DNA of 64,000 nucleotides from Luzula sylvatica (taxonomy: Eukaryota; Streptophyta; Magnoliopsida; Poales; Juncaceae), in NCBI GenBank assembly GCA_946800325.1, contig OX326958.1, positions 64,646,366 to 64,710,365 on the forward strand, in the 5' to 3' direction. The notes beneath the pieces are model-generated. The model had not been told where the DNA came from and did no database searches. It was given only the letters and a program-made list of their open reading frames with translations. Below are positions 25,129 to 36,700 of the stretch, piece by piece; the first letter of the stretch is position 1; every line of letters starts with the position of its first letter. A program made the position numbers and the translations under genes.

Positions 25129-25131
<3 letters not shown>
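24683..25131 (+). pseudogene. Possible captured gene fragment (two exons, frame broken)
   Basis: Exon-like segment 24683-24755 encodes DFGCWRRYEEPWDFHQYEIQ and ends at a GTATGT donor; 24900 onward follows a TTTCAG acceptor and continues in frame (FDPPVLLCEPQGSWLPETRY, then KMFIQNDPLCSE). The frame then stops, but the next frame continues as FNFNRAIWARSKYHQSQDKA, implying a frameshift near 25000. I do not recognise the family. Flanks at about 24050-24130 and 25390-25516 look weakly like inverted ends of a DNA transposon, which would make this a Pack-type capture. Confidence 0.35.

Positions 25132-25168
<37 letters not shown>
25131..25168 (+). repeat. (CA)n microsatellite
   Basis: About 18 CA repeats directly after the possible captured exon. 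Confidence 0.9.
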
Positions 25169-25169
<1 letters not shown>

Positions 25170-25570
25170 TCAAAAGGTCTCAAGTGTTAATTCTGTTTGA
25201 AACCCGTTTCGGCCTCGACCCACTTGTCAGAACATGCACAGATGCTGTACGGTGGTGCGCATGCGCACATACACTGTTCCAACAATGCACTCCAGGACTA
25301 CAAGTGTGTTCCCTACATGGGACGGATTGTGTGATGCATCAATGGGGGTATAATGGTCATTTGATAATAAAAAATTGAAATTGTTCTTGATTAAGTCATG
25401 TTAGCTCTTGCAATAGCGCTAACCTATATTTAAGGTTATTGAAGGATAAATTTGATATTTATATTTTTAATGGAATAAATTTGTTGTTTTGCTATTTAGG
25501 AAAGATATATTAGAAATTGCCCCTAATATATAATATTACTTTCTAGCGCAGAACTTAGAAAGCACGGTGG

Positions 25571-25675
25571 ACCTGATCCGTGGTACTCCAGTAGTTTCGG
25601 TTAGGATTTAGTTTCATTTCTGCAAACCTAACTTGTTTCTTGCATTATTTTGGACATTATAATTATAACTATTAT
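25571..25675 (+). repeat. Dispersed repeat, left half, interrupted by the copia composite
   Basis: The segment matches 59251-59356 (phrases GTGGTACTCCAGTAGTTTC and TTGCATTATTTTGGACATTA). The match stops at 25675 and resumes at 31496-31530, so 5.8 kb have been inserted relative to the uninterrupted copy. Confidence 0.8.
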
Positions 25676-26470
25676 ATTATCGGGAGCTTCTATCATATAC
25701 CCTTTTGCTCTTATCATACATCCTTTTGCAATTGAATGGACAAGATTAAAAGATTGAGGTTAATTTAACAGCTCAGATTAAATATTCTAATACAAGTTTT
25801 TTGATAATTTTTTGATACACCCTCAATTGAAGGGTAAAATAGTAATTTCCTAACACTTTTCATAGTCCTATGTTTCTCCCTCCTCCATTTCCTTCCTTTT
25901 CAAATTAATAACACAAACATCCGCGGAACTAAAAAACCACCCGATCAAGAACCCCCAAAGGGAGAAACCACCCGATCAAGAACCGCAACCAGTTCACTAC
26001 CACCTCGCCTGTTCGCTACCGCGTTGCCGTCGCTTGACGGTGGTGGCCAATCTCTGTACGATCTCCATCTTCTAATTAAACCCTAGAAGGGGCGATTACT
26101 CAAGAAACTGTTAGGAGGGGCGATTTTGGCGACGAAACCCTATATTTGGCTGACGCAGAGGCGAATGGACGAAGGGGAGACGCGGCGATAGACGAAGAGG
26201 CGACGCGGAGGCTGACGAAGAGGTGAAGGCTTCTGCAGCTTCAGGGGGCAATTGGCTGTCGCGGCTCTCTCTGTGTTTGATTTGCTGTTTTTTCAGGTTA
26301 GAAGAGGCGAAGCTCTAACAACGACGAAACCCTAGACCTGTGCGTTTCTGAGTGGGTTTGTTTCGACTGTTTTTCTTTCGACAGTGACAGTGCACTCTGT
26401 GCGAAACCGTGACAGTTTCTTTGACAGTGCACTCTGTGCGAAACCGTGACAGTTCTTTCGATCGTTTCTG

Positions 26471-27818
26471 ACCCCGTCGAAGAACGCCTCTTATCAAGAT
26501 CACCCGCAAAATCCGCATCCACGAAACCCGTTAATGCACTATCATTCTTCCCAAACTCTAAACGAGCATCAATGGTACCTCTCAAATAGCGGAAAATCCA
26601 TTTAACCGCTTCCCAATGCCCTTTACCAGGACAAGAAAGATATCGACTTACCACACTAACAGCTTGAGCTATATCGGGTCGAGTGCATACCATCAAATAC
26701 ATGAGACTCCCAACTGCACTCGAATATGGAACACTTTCCATGTAGCTCTTCTCATTATCGGATTTCGGGCTCAAAGCGGCCGAAAGCTTGAAATACGCCG
26801 CAAGAGGAGTTGAAACAATTTCGCTTTCTCCATGCCAAATCAGCGTAAAACTTTCTCGGCAAAACTCTTCTGAGAAAGAAATAATTTTCGATTGGACCGA
26901 TCTCTCGATATTTCCATACCGAGAATTCTTTTAGCGGCCCCCAAATCTTTCATCTCAAATGACGAACTAAGTTGCTCCTTCAACCTCTTAATTTCCGCCA
27001 AATTAGAGGATGCAATCAACATGTCATCGACATAGAACAACAAATAAACAAAATCACCACCATCCAACCGTTTGAAATAGACACAACTATCGTAATTCGA
27101 ACGGTTGAAACCAATACTCACCATAAATGAGTCAAATTTCATATACCAATGTCGTGGCGATTCCTTTAACCCGTAAAGAGACTTGTACAAAAGATACACA
27201 TGGTCTTCTTTTCCCTCCACCTCAAAACCCTCCCACAGTTTCATACAAATTTGCTCTTCCAAATCACCATGTAAGATGGCAGTTTCAAAATCCTTCATTG
27301 CCACTAAAGAGAGCAAAACTTGAATGGAGGTATGTTTGACCACGGGAGAGAATACATCATTAAAGTCCAAACCTTGGACTTGGCTAAAACCTTTAACCAC
27401 AAGTCTCACCTTAAACCGCACACTTGCGGTATTACAACCAACGGATTTTCTCTTCAACGCCCACTTGCAACCAACAATCCTCTTGTCACTTGGCGGTTTC
27501 ACAAGAGTCCGGGTTTTATTTGGTTGCAACGAGAGTAATTCTTCATTAATGGCTACGACCCACTCGATCACATCTTTAGAAGAAATCGCTTCCTTGTAGG
27601 AACATGGCTCAAAATGCTCAATCTCTTCGGCAACTGTCAAACAATGAGCAAACTCAGAAAATCCGTATCTCGATGGTGGTCGAATATCTCTTCTAACTCG
27701 GCCCCTTGCCAATAAATTTGGTCGCTCTTCATCTCGAGCTTTCTCAACATTAACACCGTCATGTGCAACTGCACAATCTCGACTCGGTGTCAACTCGGCT
27801 CCACATCGGGCCGAACTC
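26471..27818 (-). pseudogene. copia reverse transcriptase / partial RNase H
   Basis: The frame reads the RVT_2 domain: EAISSKDVIEWVVAINEELL, VGCKWALKRKS, DVFSPVVKHTSI, LLYKSLYGLKESPRHWYMKF, and the catalytic YVDDMLIAS box. Then the RNase H-connection RPDIAQAVSVVSRYLS and FVDADFAGDLDKRRSSTG appear, after which homology ends abruptly at about 26471. The sequence beyond is unrelated, with a tandem duplication of GACAGTGCACTCTGTGCGAA at 26380-26450. RNase H and the 3' LTR are therefore missing. Confidence 0.85.
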
Positions 27819-28186
27819 TGTTGGTTCAAATTTCCTAGGGTTTGATTATCTCAAAATAATGTCGATCCACTAATCCATTAACGGGAGTGATATTTATAGA
27901 GATAGAAGATGTAACTCACAAAAGAATCAAAAGAAGAATCAAGACATCGGAAGTCAAGACTATGAAGAAACGATGACACGAAAGCGCATGATCAAGATGT
28001 CGAAGAATCGCGAAGATACACATATATCAAGACATCGAAGATTCCGCAAGTTGGGATATCACACAAATCACCAAAACAATTTATAGGTATCCATAAACTT
28101 ATTTATGAATTATTAAGCTCAAAATTAGTCAAATTAATATATTCGAAATTCATCAAAATGATGAAATAATAAATCAGGCTGATAGT

Positions 28187-28745
28187 AGGATGTCCGTTAT
28201 AACGGAACTCATTGTCCGTTACAACGGACATGCTCGTCCTATTCAAGATTGGAAAACACAGTATAATCCGTTACAACGGATCAACCAGTCCGTTGTAATG
28301 GACACCACTTAAGCGTTGTAACGAAATAATGTCCGTTACAACGCTAATTAAATCCAAACTTGAAGGGTGTCACAGAACTATGTCCGTTACAACGGACATA
28401 TATGTCCGTTATAACGGACATTGAATTCACTTCAGTATAACACTTTCCTCTCCATGTCCGTTGTAACGGATCAACCAATCCGTTACAACGGAAAGCCTCT
28501 CAACGTTGTAACGGAGTATTCTCCGTTATAACGCAAATTAAAATCAAAACTGAAGTGAAGTCACAGTATGAGGTCCGGTGTAACGGACTTGTCAGTTCGT
28601 TGCAACGAACTTCCTAACACAGACTTCCGTTATAACGGACATGTATTCCGTTGTAACGGACTGTGTAATAATTCGAATATAACAGCCGTAACGGCTAGTT
28701 TGACTTATGGTCCGTTACAACGGACTTGCAGTCCGTTGTAACAGA
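28187..28745 (+). promoter_or_regulatory. Array of GTCCGTTRYAACGGAC palindromes upstream of the LTR TATA box
   Basis: By my count about 27 AACGG or CCGTT half-sites lie in 560 bp, mostly paired as 16-bp palindromes with a central RY. A looser higher-order period of about 190 bp is visible. AACGG is the core bound by MYB proteins, including the plant mitotic MSA element. The array ends about 40 bp before the TATA box, where LTR enhancers are expected. Confidence 0.65.
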
Positions 28746-28782
28746 CTATGCAGAAAAAGCAAATTAAGGGAAGTGTCTATGT

Positions 28783-28795
28783 GTTCTATAAATAG
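28783..28795 (+). promoter_or_regulatory. LTR TATA box
   Basis: TTCTATAAATAG is followed about 30 bp downstream by a CT-rich start region (CCCTCATTCTCTC), the usual layout of a plant LTR promoter. Confidence 0.6.
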
Positions 28796-29365
28796 AACTC
28801 TTCCCTCATTCTCTCTGATGATCTCAATCAATATAATTTCCCAATCAAAAGAGAGAATCCTAGCTTTAAATCTTGAGCTTAATCATCTAAACATTCTTAG
28901 AGATTATTAGATCCAATTTCAAATCCACTACTAAACGATTCCCAACTTGCGTGACCGATTACGACTAGTTCGTTAGTAGTACAATTGTAATAGGCTAGTT
29001 ACTATTTGTAAAGCCCGCCATTGATCGATCATTTCGTGTAAATCGATCAAGGCAAAACCTTGTAATTGCTTGAGTTGGATATTAAATCGAAAGCCGAAAA
29101 GGAGCAAGGGAACCCCGGAGACGTAGGTACTTGCAATCAATCGAGTCGGTCGATTGAGCAAGTAGCCGGTGAGTTAAAGCTACAAAGCAACCACCTACCG
29201 AACTCCGTAAACAAATATCGCGTGTTATTTGTTTCGGTATTGTATTTCTTTCTCTAATTTATTTACGCTTCCGCACAAAATTGTAATTGTATCCATTACC
29301 GCGAAAATTGGACCTTAGGACTTCCTATTCACCCCCCCTCTTGGTCTAAATTATACAACAAACTC

Positions 29366-29682
29366 GTATGGGCATAATCTTGGACCGAAACCTCAAACTC
29401 CATCTTATCTCCAACTGTGTCATTATTCTCAAATGTCGACTCGGATTCCACCCGCTTTTCATACAACATTGTTGACTCGTTAAAAATGACATGTCTCGAG
29501 GCTGAGATGGTGGAACCTTGTAAGAGATAAAGAGTTCCAATTCTCTTTCCTTTCATTATGGTAAGAGAATCTTTAGAGACGCGAAGGACTCCACCTTGAC
29601 TTTGGAACTCGCAACCGTTCTCTTCAAGATAACCCAAAGAAATCAAATTTTTAGTTAAATCAGGTATGTGTCTCACGCCCGT
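29366..29682 (-). pseudogene. copia pre-integrase remnant fused to post-integrase linker; integrase deleted
   Basis: The frame reads VRHIPDLTKNLISLGYLEEN and GTLYLLQGSTI, the pre-integrase region. It then passes directly to SASRHVIFNESTML, which in intact copia elements lies after the integrase core. The His-Cys and D,D35E parts of integrase are missing in frame, about 1 kb of expected sequence. Confidence 0.8.
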
Positions 29683-30781
29683 TTACCTTCGAATCTTGCC
29701 ATCATGAAATTTAATTATTACAGAACCAATTCCGGCAACATTACACAAATTGTTATTACCCATAATCACATGTCCACTGGACGGCCCATAGGTTTCAAAC
29801 CAATCTCTATTCGGAGTCATGTGTTGAGATGCATCGGTATCCATGACCCAACAAAATTTATCATCAACGTTGGTGTCTACGACACAAAGAGTATCACACG
29901 TGTTACATTCAGCCACATTGGCTTCTTCGGAAGAAGTACACTTTTTATCCGCCTTTTGTTTATCTTTGAGTTTCCAACAATAGGCCTTAGTGTGTCCTTT
30001 CTTCTTACAATAATTACACGTCACATCTTTGTATTTAGATTTTGAATGGGTTTTTGCATCTTTCGGAATACGGTCCTTGGACTTACTCCTATCCACAACC
30101 AAACCAACACCATGATTTTCCTTATCAACATTGATCATTTCATGATCAAGATGATTCTTTGCTTGTAAGTTACTTTTCACATCCTCAAGCGAGATTTTAT
30201 CTCTACTATAAATCATCATATCTCTGAAAGATTTATAAGATGCGGGTAACGAACATAGCAACAAAAGAGCTTGGTCCTCATCCTCTACCTTAACACCAAG
30301 TTTATCTAAATCATTCAAAATAGATGCAAACTCCGAAATATGGTCGGAAATTGGTGTACCTTCAACCATATGTAAGGTGTAGAGGCGTAACTTTAACCGT
30401 AACCGGTTAGTGAGGGACTTTTTCATATAAATGTCCTCTAATTTCTCCCACAAGGACTTACCGATTTTTTCTGAAAGGACTTCTTGAAGTGTTGAGTTAC
30501 TCAAACACAATTGGATAGCTGACATGGCTTTTTCATCCATATCAGTCCATTTTTTTATCAGTAACCGCTTCAATTAATTTTGTCCTATCATAAATGGCGC
30601 CCTCAAGTCCGAGACTCGATAAAATGGCAGCCATACGCACTTGCCAAAATGCAAAACTTGTTTTCCCATCATACTTCTCAATGTCATATTTAGACATTTC
30701 CATAAATTTTTCAAAATACAATCTCTCAACAATAATCCACAAATCACAAAGTAATTTGTGCAAGAAACACAAAATTACCAA
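29683..30781 (-). pseudogene. copia gag and protease, inactivated
   Basis: The gag N-terminus (MSKYDIEKYDGKTSFAFWQV) and UBN2-type domain are split by a one-base frameshift in a run of seven A at about 30549 (VTDKK / KKWTDMDEKA). The nucleic-acid-binding knuckle CNYCKKKGHTKAYC is intact. The protease site reads WVMDTDASQHM, where copia proteases have D-[ST]-G, so the catalytic glycine is replaced by Asp. An in-frame TAA at 29685-29683 separates it from the next part. Confidence 0.85.
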
Positions 30782-30964
30782 ATAAAAGAGAGATTAGATC
30801 TCCTTTTACAATACCCACACAACAATAAGATTAATCGAAAATCATCCACAAAAAGCTTGAAGCTTTAATGGTCAAAACCGAACAAAAAATTCAGCGACCA
30901 AAAAATCAGCGATGAAAAACAAATCGATTAATCTTGGTAATAGTGGTGGCGATAATAGAGCCTC

Positions 30965-30976
30965 GCTCTGATACCA
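30965..30976 (-). other. Primer binding site (initiator tRNA-Met type)
   Basis: The minus strand reads TGGTATCAGAGC three bases after the LTR end, the standard plant copia primer site. Confidence 0.9.
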
Positions 30977-30979
30977 ATT

Positions 30980-31495
30980 TGTTATGATTAATCGGAAACA
31001 ACAAAAGAGATTGAGAGAAAAATGGAGTAAGAATGAAGCTTAGTTTCCTTTAGTAAAATAGAGCTTAGCTTTCTTGATGGAAGAATGGAGCTTAACTCCT
31101 TTTAGTAAATAGAGCTTTACTCTTTCGAAGAAGAAAAAGAACTTTGCTCCTTTTGAGAAGAAAAGAAGAGCTATGCTCTTTATGCTCTTTGAATGGCTCT
31201 TTATGTCTTTTTGGGAAGTGTAAAATAGGAGAGAGAATGAGAGGTGTAAAATGAAAGCCCTTATCCTTCCACTAGCTCTAGGCTCCTTTAAATACACAAA
31301 ACATACATATAAAAATAAATATACTTGGTTCATAGACCATACTAAATGGACCTAGACCACACTAAGACCATAGACCAAGCAATTATGTTCACTAATATAA
31401 CAAAGGAAAATGAAAGATGAAAACAAATAATACATTTTAATATTTGTAATGTACAAATTACCCTTTTGTATAAAAGGTGTATGATAGAATTTTCA
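30980..31495 (-). repeat. copia 5' LTR (516 bp)
   Basis: Read on the minus strand it starts TGAAAATTCTATC and ends CATAACA, immediately before the primer site. A candidate TATA (TATTTAAAGG) lies at about 31294-31285. No partner LTR is found at the other side of the element. Confidence 0.75.
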
Positions 31496-31530
31496 TATGT
31501 TATCATCTCAAGGCACCGTACACATTATTT

Positions 31531-32450
31531 TTGAGAGATCATGGATTCATGTGCACATCCATATGATATTGGAAGAAAACGACATCTTTCGACAAATAAT
31601 TCGAATCTTATCCTCCTTTTTGAATTTCTTGACTATCAAATAAATGCACCTATTAAATTGAGAGTGGGTTTTCTCTATCGCCCCCAAAAATGAAACCTTA
31701 TGTTAAGCCTTACGTGAAACCGCTTAGGTGGCCGCATTCTGTTGGTTGATGTATTAGTTTCATAAGTAAAAAAATTGAACTTGGCAGCAATTCCGGTTAG
31801 AGTGCAAAACAAGTTAGGACTTGATAAAGTATGATGTATTTTTTTTTATATAAGTCCCTATTTTGTATTATTTTAAACATTGTTATTAAATAATTTAAAT
31901 CCTATATATATTTATTTTCAAAATTTAATTGTAAAAATAATGATATATATAAATCTACACATATTTTATTTTACTTATATATATTAAACATATATGTTTT
32001 ATTTTAAAAGTTAGGATGTGTTTGCATGATAAATTTTGTCTAGCAGCAGGAGACTGATAGTTGTAGGAAACCAATATATGAATATCAGGAAAATATAATA
32101 GCAGGAATATGCAAAAGCTATGATTGTAGGATGTTTAGAAGGTGTTTGACTTTGATGTAAATTATAGGATTAGATGTAAGAAATGAATAAAATATTCTAA
32201 AATTGTATTATTTCTTATGAAATTCTATAACTATCGTATTTATTTCTTAACATCTCAAAATATTTTCTAAATATATTATTATTATTATTATTGTTATTAT
32301 TAATAATAATAATAGTAATAATAATAATTGCTAAATACATCATTATTACTATTAAATTAATTTCTAAATACATAATAATAATAATAATAATTATTATTAT
32401 TATTATTATTTATTATTATTCAAAATTGCTAAATACATGATCATCATCAT
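31531..32450. other. AT-rich stretch, no gene seen
   Basis: Only simple sequence is visible, including (ATT)n / (AAT)n runs at 32272-32420 that form local palindromes. Confidence 0.5.
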
Positions 32451-33771
32451 CATGACTAGTATTATTTTTGAAGGAAAGGCAAGCGCGAACGCGCTCGATC
32501 CATTCGATTTTTATATAAGAGAAAAAAAATATATACAATGGTTGTATTTCCGATATAGCCTAAACTAAATTGGAAATAAATAAACTACCAAAAACAATTA
32601 TACAAGACAACCTCCTATTACAACCCCTAACCACATCGAGTTGCTATCTTAGCAATAAGCTAGCCATCTACCCACATCGAGTTGCACCGCGTCGACTAAT
32701 AAGGCATGCATCCGTGCTTTATGGTTAAAAATTCTTTCGTTCCGCTCACGCCAAATCGTCCAAATTGTAGCCAACCATTTAGCGTCCCACTTCGAAGCTT
32801 CCGAGAGGGGCATTACTTGCCGTGTATTGCGCCACAAGTCTTTGACCGATTGCTCGCCTAAACAAACTCGGGGATGTACTAACATCCATAGGTCTTTCGT
32901 AAATAAGCATTCGTTGAAGAGGTGGTTGGTTGTTTCTAATTCTAGAGAGCAAAGCCTACACAACGGTTGACACGGCCATCCTCTCTTGTTTAAATTTTCC
33001 GAAGTTAGTATACGGTTATTCAAAGTTAACCACCCGAATATTTTGCACTTTAAAGGCGCCCTTATTTTGAATAGTGCCGGGGTCCATGCGCATTCCATGC
33101 CCGAGTGCGAAAACCGGGCGTACACTCTTTGCGCGTGGAAGCTTACGGAGCCTTGTTGTGTCGTGAAGAAGTTTTCGCTTTGATGATTATCTCCCATTAA
33201 TGACTTGTAAATGGGAAGTAATTTTTGGAGGTCCCGTACGTAAAAGGAGACCTTATTGGTGGGGATTTGGATGATCTCGTTGGCATTTTCAATGCCATGT
33301 AATTCTCTCATCGTTATTAACCATTGTGATTCTTTCTCGAAATCAATTTTGTAAAGCCATCGTATTGCTAGGGCCATATTTTGTGTACTTAGATCCAAAA
33401 TTCTTAATCCTTCATTTCTCTTTGGAAGGCACACTTGCTTCCAATTAATTAAACAATGCCCCCCTAACACATGGTTATTTCCTTTCCAAAAGAAAGCTCG
33501 TGATAACTTATTAATCTCGTTTATTACGCCTATCGGTAAAATGAAGTTTTGCATATAGTAATTAGGCATAGCTCCCGAAACGGATTTGAGCAAAGTGCAA
33601 CGCCCTCCTAACAATAGTAACTTATTCTTCCAACTATTGATTTTGTTATTGATTTTGTCTAAGATTGGTCTAAAGGTGAATTTTCCCGGTCTTTTATATG
33701 ATAGTGGTAATCCTAAGTACTTCATGGGAAGAGATTTTTTAGAACATCTTGTTAAGGTGGAGACGTGGATG

Positions 33772-36700
33772 TAGGGGTGTACACGGGTTGGGTTAACCGG
33801 GTTTTCATGATCACTGTGACCCAACCCACTCATGCCGGGTTTGAATTTTTGAACCCGACCCAACCCATTATACTTGAAAAACCCATTCAATACAACACAA
33901 GTCGGGTTGGGTAGGTTGGCCGGGTTGGCCGGGTCCAATAAATTTTGAAATCGATTAATCAATAATACAATTAAATACAAAAAAATAAAATAAATCTATA
34001 TGTAAAACTCAATAAACAATCAATTGCATTATTAATGTTACTAAAACAACATACATAATAAAATTCAAAACTTCAAATTAAAAAAAATCGACATAAAAAT
34101 ATTTTTTTTAAAAACTATCTTATTAATTTATCTTAAACTTCAACCAGAACACTTGTCTCCATTTTCTAAAATAAATAAAAACATATATTAGCACAATAAT
34201 ATATATATACGATGTATTTGATATATTAATGAAGTTTATATGGATAAGCTCTTACCTGTGGTAACTAATCATGAATCTTCAAAATTGATGTATCCCCTGA
34301 TAATTTAGTGGCTGTAAGCTCTGTTAAATTAACAAAATCACTAGTAAATAATTGTCATCAACATATATTACATAATTACATTATGATGAAATGAAATAAA
34401 TATATCACCTTTTGCAAACGCTTCGTATTTTTCCGCATCTTCTATCTCCACCTGAAGTTCACAATTTGCTGGTGGGGATCGCAGCCAATTTTGACCGCAA
34501 ATAAGCGCCTCGACTGTTTTCGGGGATAAAGAACTTCGAAAAGGATCAAGGATCCGTCCACCCGTGCTAAAGGTTGACTCGGAAGAAACCGTCGAAATAT
34601 CAAATGAGTTATCGTCATCACCTTCACATGCCTCGCTCAAGTACTTAGCTATCTCACTTTTACGTTCGACACACCCTTCTTCAATCAAATGTCGCTTAAA
34701 TTGGGATTTCACAAAATCGGAATAGTTGTCTTCATCTTCATCATCCAGGAAAGTATAACCACAACTAGAACCAGTAGCTTCCCTTTTTAAATTCTCATCT
34801 CCATTTGCACTTATATTCTCTTTTTTATTATGCTCGAAATAGTACTTGTACATACCCTCTAATGTACACTCTACCTTATTAAACCAATCACATGAGACAA
34901 CATTATCATACATTTTCTCAAACCAAAATTTCACATACTTCAATTTATATCTTGGATCTAATACGACAGCTATATAAAATAAGAAATTCAGATTATCATG
35001 ATTTTCCCAATATTTATCGAATTTCACTTTCATCCTATCTGCCATAGACCTTAATTCCAAATCATCACCTCTACTAGTTCTACTTAACATTGTATGAATG
35101 GTCACCAGTTCATGAAAAAAAATACTAGATGTAACATAGGATGACCCTGAAATATTCAAGGTAACCCCATAAAACAATTTGAGAAATTTGATGAAGCATC
35201 TAATTTTGACCCAATCGCATTCTCCTGGTGGTGTAATAATTTTTCCTTTTCCCTTGCTCCTTTTAATCCCACATTCTCCCTTTTCATTATCATCCCCTCC
35301 CAAAAAATAAGACACATACTTTCCATCCACCTCACTTAGTCTTTCAAATGCCTTTTCAAATTTTTCCGCACTCGCTAACATCAAATAGGTAGAATTCCAC
35401 CTAGTTTCTACATCCAAACACAACAAACTTTTGCTCTCTATTTTCTCCTTCTCAACACACGCTTTAAAGGTTGCCAACCTATTAGGAGAAGACTTAACGT
35501 ACTTCACAGCCTTTCTAATTTTTTCAATAGATTCATAGTGTTCATCCAAACCATCTTTTACAATCAAATTTACGATATGAGCACAACACCGTACATGAAG
35601 GTACTTATGTCCCAAAATAGTACCTTTCCAATTCTTAGTTTTTCTTTTCAAATAACCAATTGCACCATTATTACTACTTGCATTATCAACTGTTAAGGTG
35701 AATATTCCATTAATCCCCCAAGCAATAACACAATCCTCTACAACTTGGCCTATTGTGTCGCCTTTATGATCCGGAATCAGGCAAAAATTTAATATTCTCT
35801 TATGCAATCTCCATTCATCATCAATCCAATGAGCTGTGAGGCACATGTAATTATAATTTTGGATTGATGTCCAAGTATCCGTTGTTAGACAAACACGTTG
35901 ATCTTTTAAGATATTCTTTAATTTTAACTTTTCTTCCTCAAATAATTTCAAACAATCTCTAGCTACGGTAACTCGAGACGGCACTATAAACTTTGGTTGC
36001 AAAGTTTTTGCAAAAGTTCTAAAACCGTCTCCTTCAACAATCTTAAATGGTAATTCGTCGATCATAACCATTTTTGTAAGAGCTTTTCTACATTCTTCAA
36101 TGCTAAAAGTTACCAGTTTTAATGTTCCACCTCCTTGGCCATCGGATTTGGATTCGAAGGACAGTTTCTTTTGCTTAGGCTCATCCTCTCTACAAGGCGA
36201 TTGGGTGCACTGACTTAACAAATGCTTCCACAAAGTCGTCGTCCCGTGGCGATTCGGATCGGCAGCATATGATTTTTCGCAATAGATACATGTTGCTCTA
36301 GGATTCTTTTCATCTTTATTTAAAATGAAATAATCCCAAATTTCAGATTTGAGTCCACTACCTTGACGTGACCTTTTGGCAGGGGTGCATTTTGAGATCT
36401 TTTCTGGACGGGATGATCCAACTTCAGCTTGCTTGTTATTTTGATTCGGAATGTGCTCGTTTTTATCAACCATCTGACAATTTAGTTCAAAATTTAAAAT
36501 TTCAAAATCGAATAACAAAAAATTGGATAAAACTATTCTAAAAGAAATTAGAAAAAAAAAGATTAATTTTTATTTTACCTTGGATATGGATATCAAATTG
36601 GTGATGTAAAAGTGACAATTGTAATAGTAATATGAAAGTGATTTGTTGAATCCCGTTGATGAAAGAGAATCAAGAAAAAATGAGAATTATTTTGATGAAA

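Larger units (their letters stand above)
27819..29360 (+). mobile_element. Solo LTR (1,542 bp) of another copia-type element
   Basis: It begins TGTTG and ends CAACA, and is flanked by the 5-bp duplication AACTC (27814-27818 and 29361-29365). Removing it and one AACTC restores a continuous copia frame across the site (YAHTS then SARCGAEL). It has a promoter (TCTATAAATAG at about 28785) followed by a transcribed-looking region, and a 3' end with TTCACCCCCCCTCTTGG, a phrase typical of plant copia LTR ends. No internal region or second LTR is present, so it arose by LTR-LTR recombination. Confidence 0.88.
25676..31495 (-). mobile_element. Composite insertion containing a defective Ty1/copia element
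   Basis: Comparison with the uninterrupted repeat at 59251-59393 defines the insertion, with TAT at both edges. The right edge coincides with the outer end of a copia LTR. The left edge (25676-26470) is not an LTR: it begins with GAGCTTCTATCATATACCC, weakly inverted to the right edge (ATTCTATCATACACC). Either a terminal-inverted-repeat transposon took up a copia fragment, or a copia insertion lost and replaced its 3' end. Internal parts are listed separately. Confidence 0.6.

Noticed and set aside
28187..28745. Regular palindromic repeats resembling a CRISPR array
   Set aside because: Plant LTR context with TG...CA ends and target duplication; spacers are themselves repetitive and no cas genes exist.
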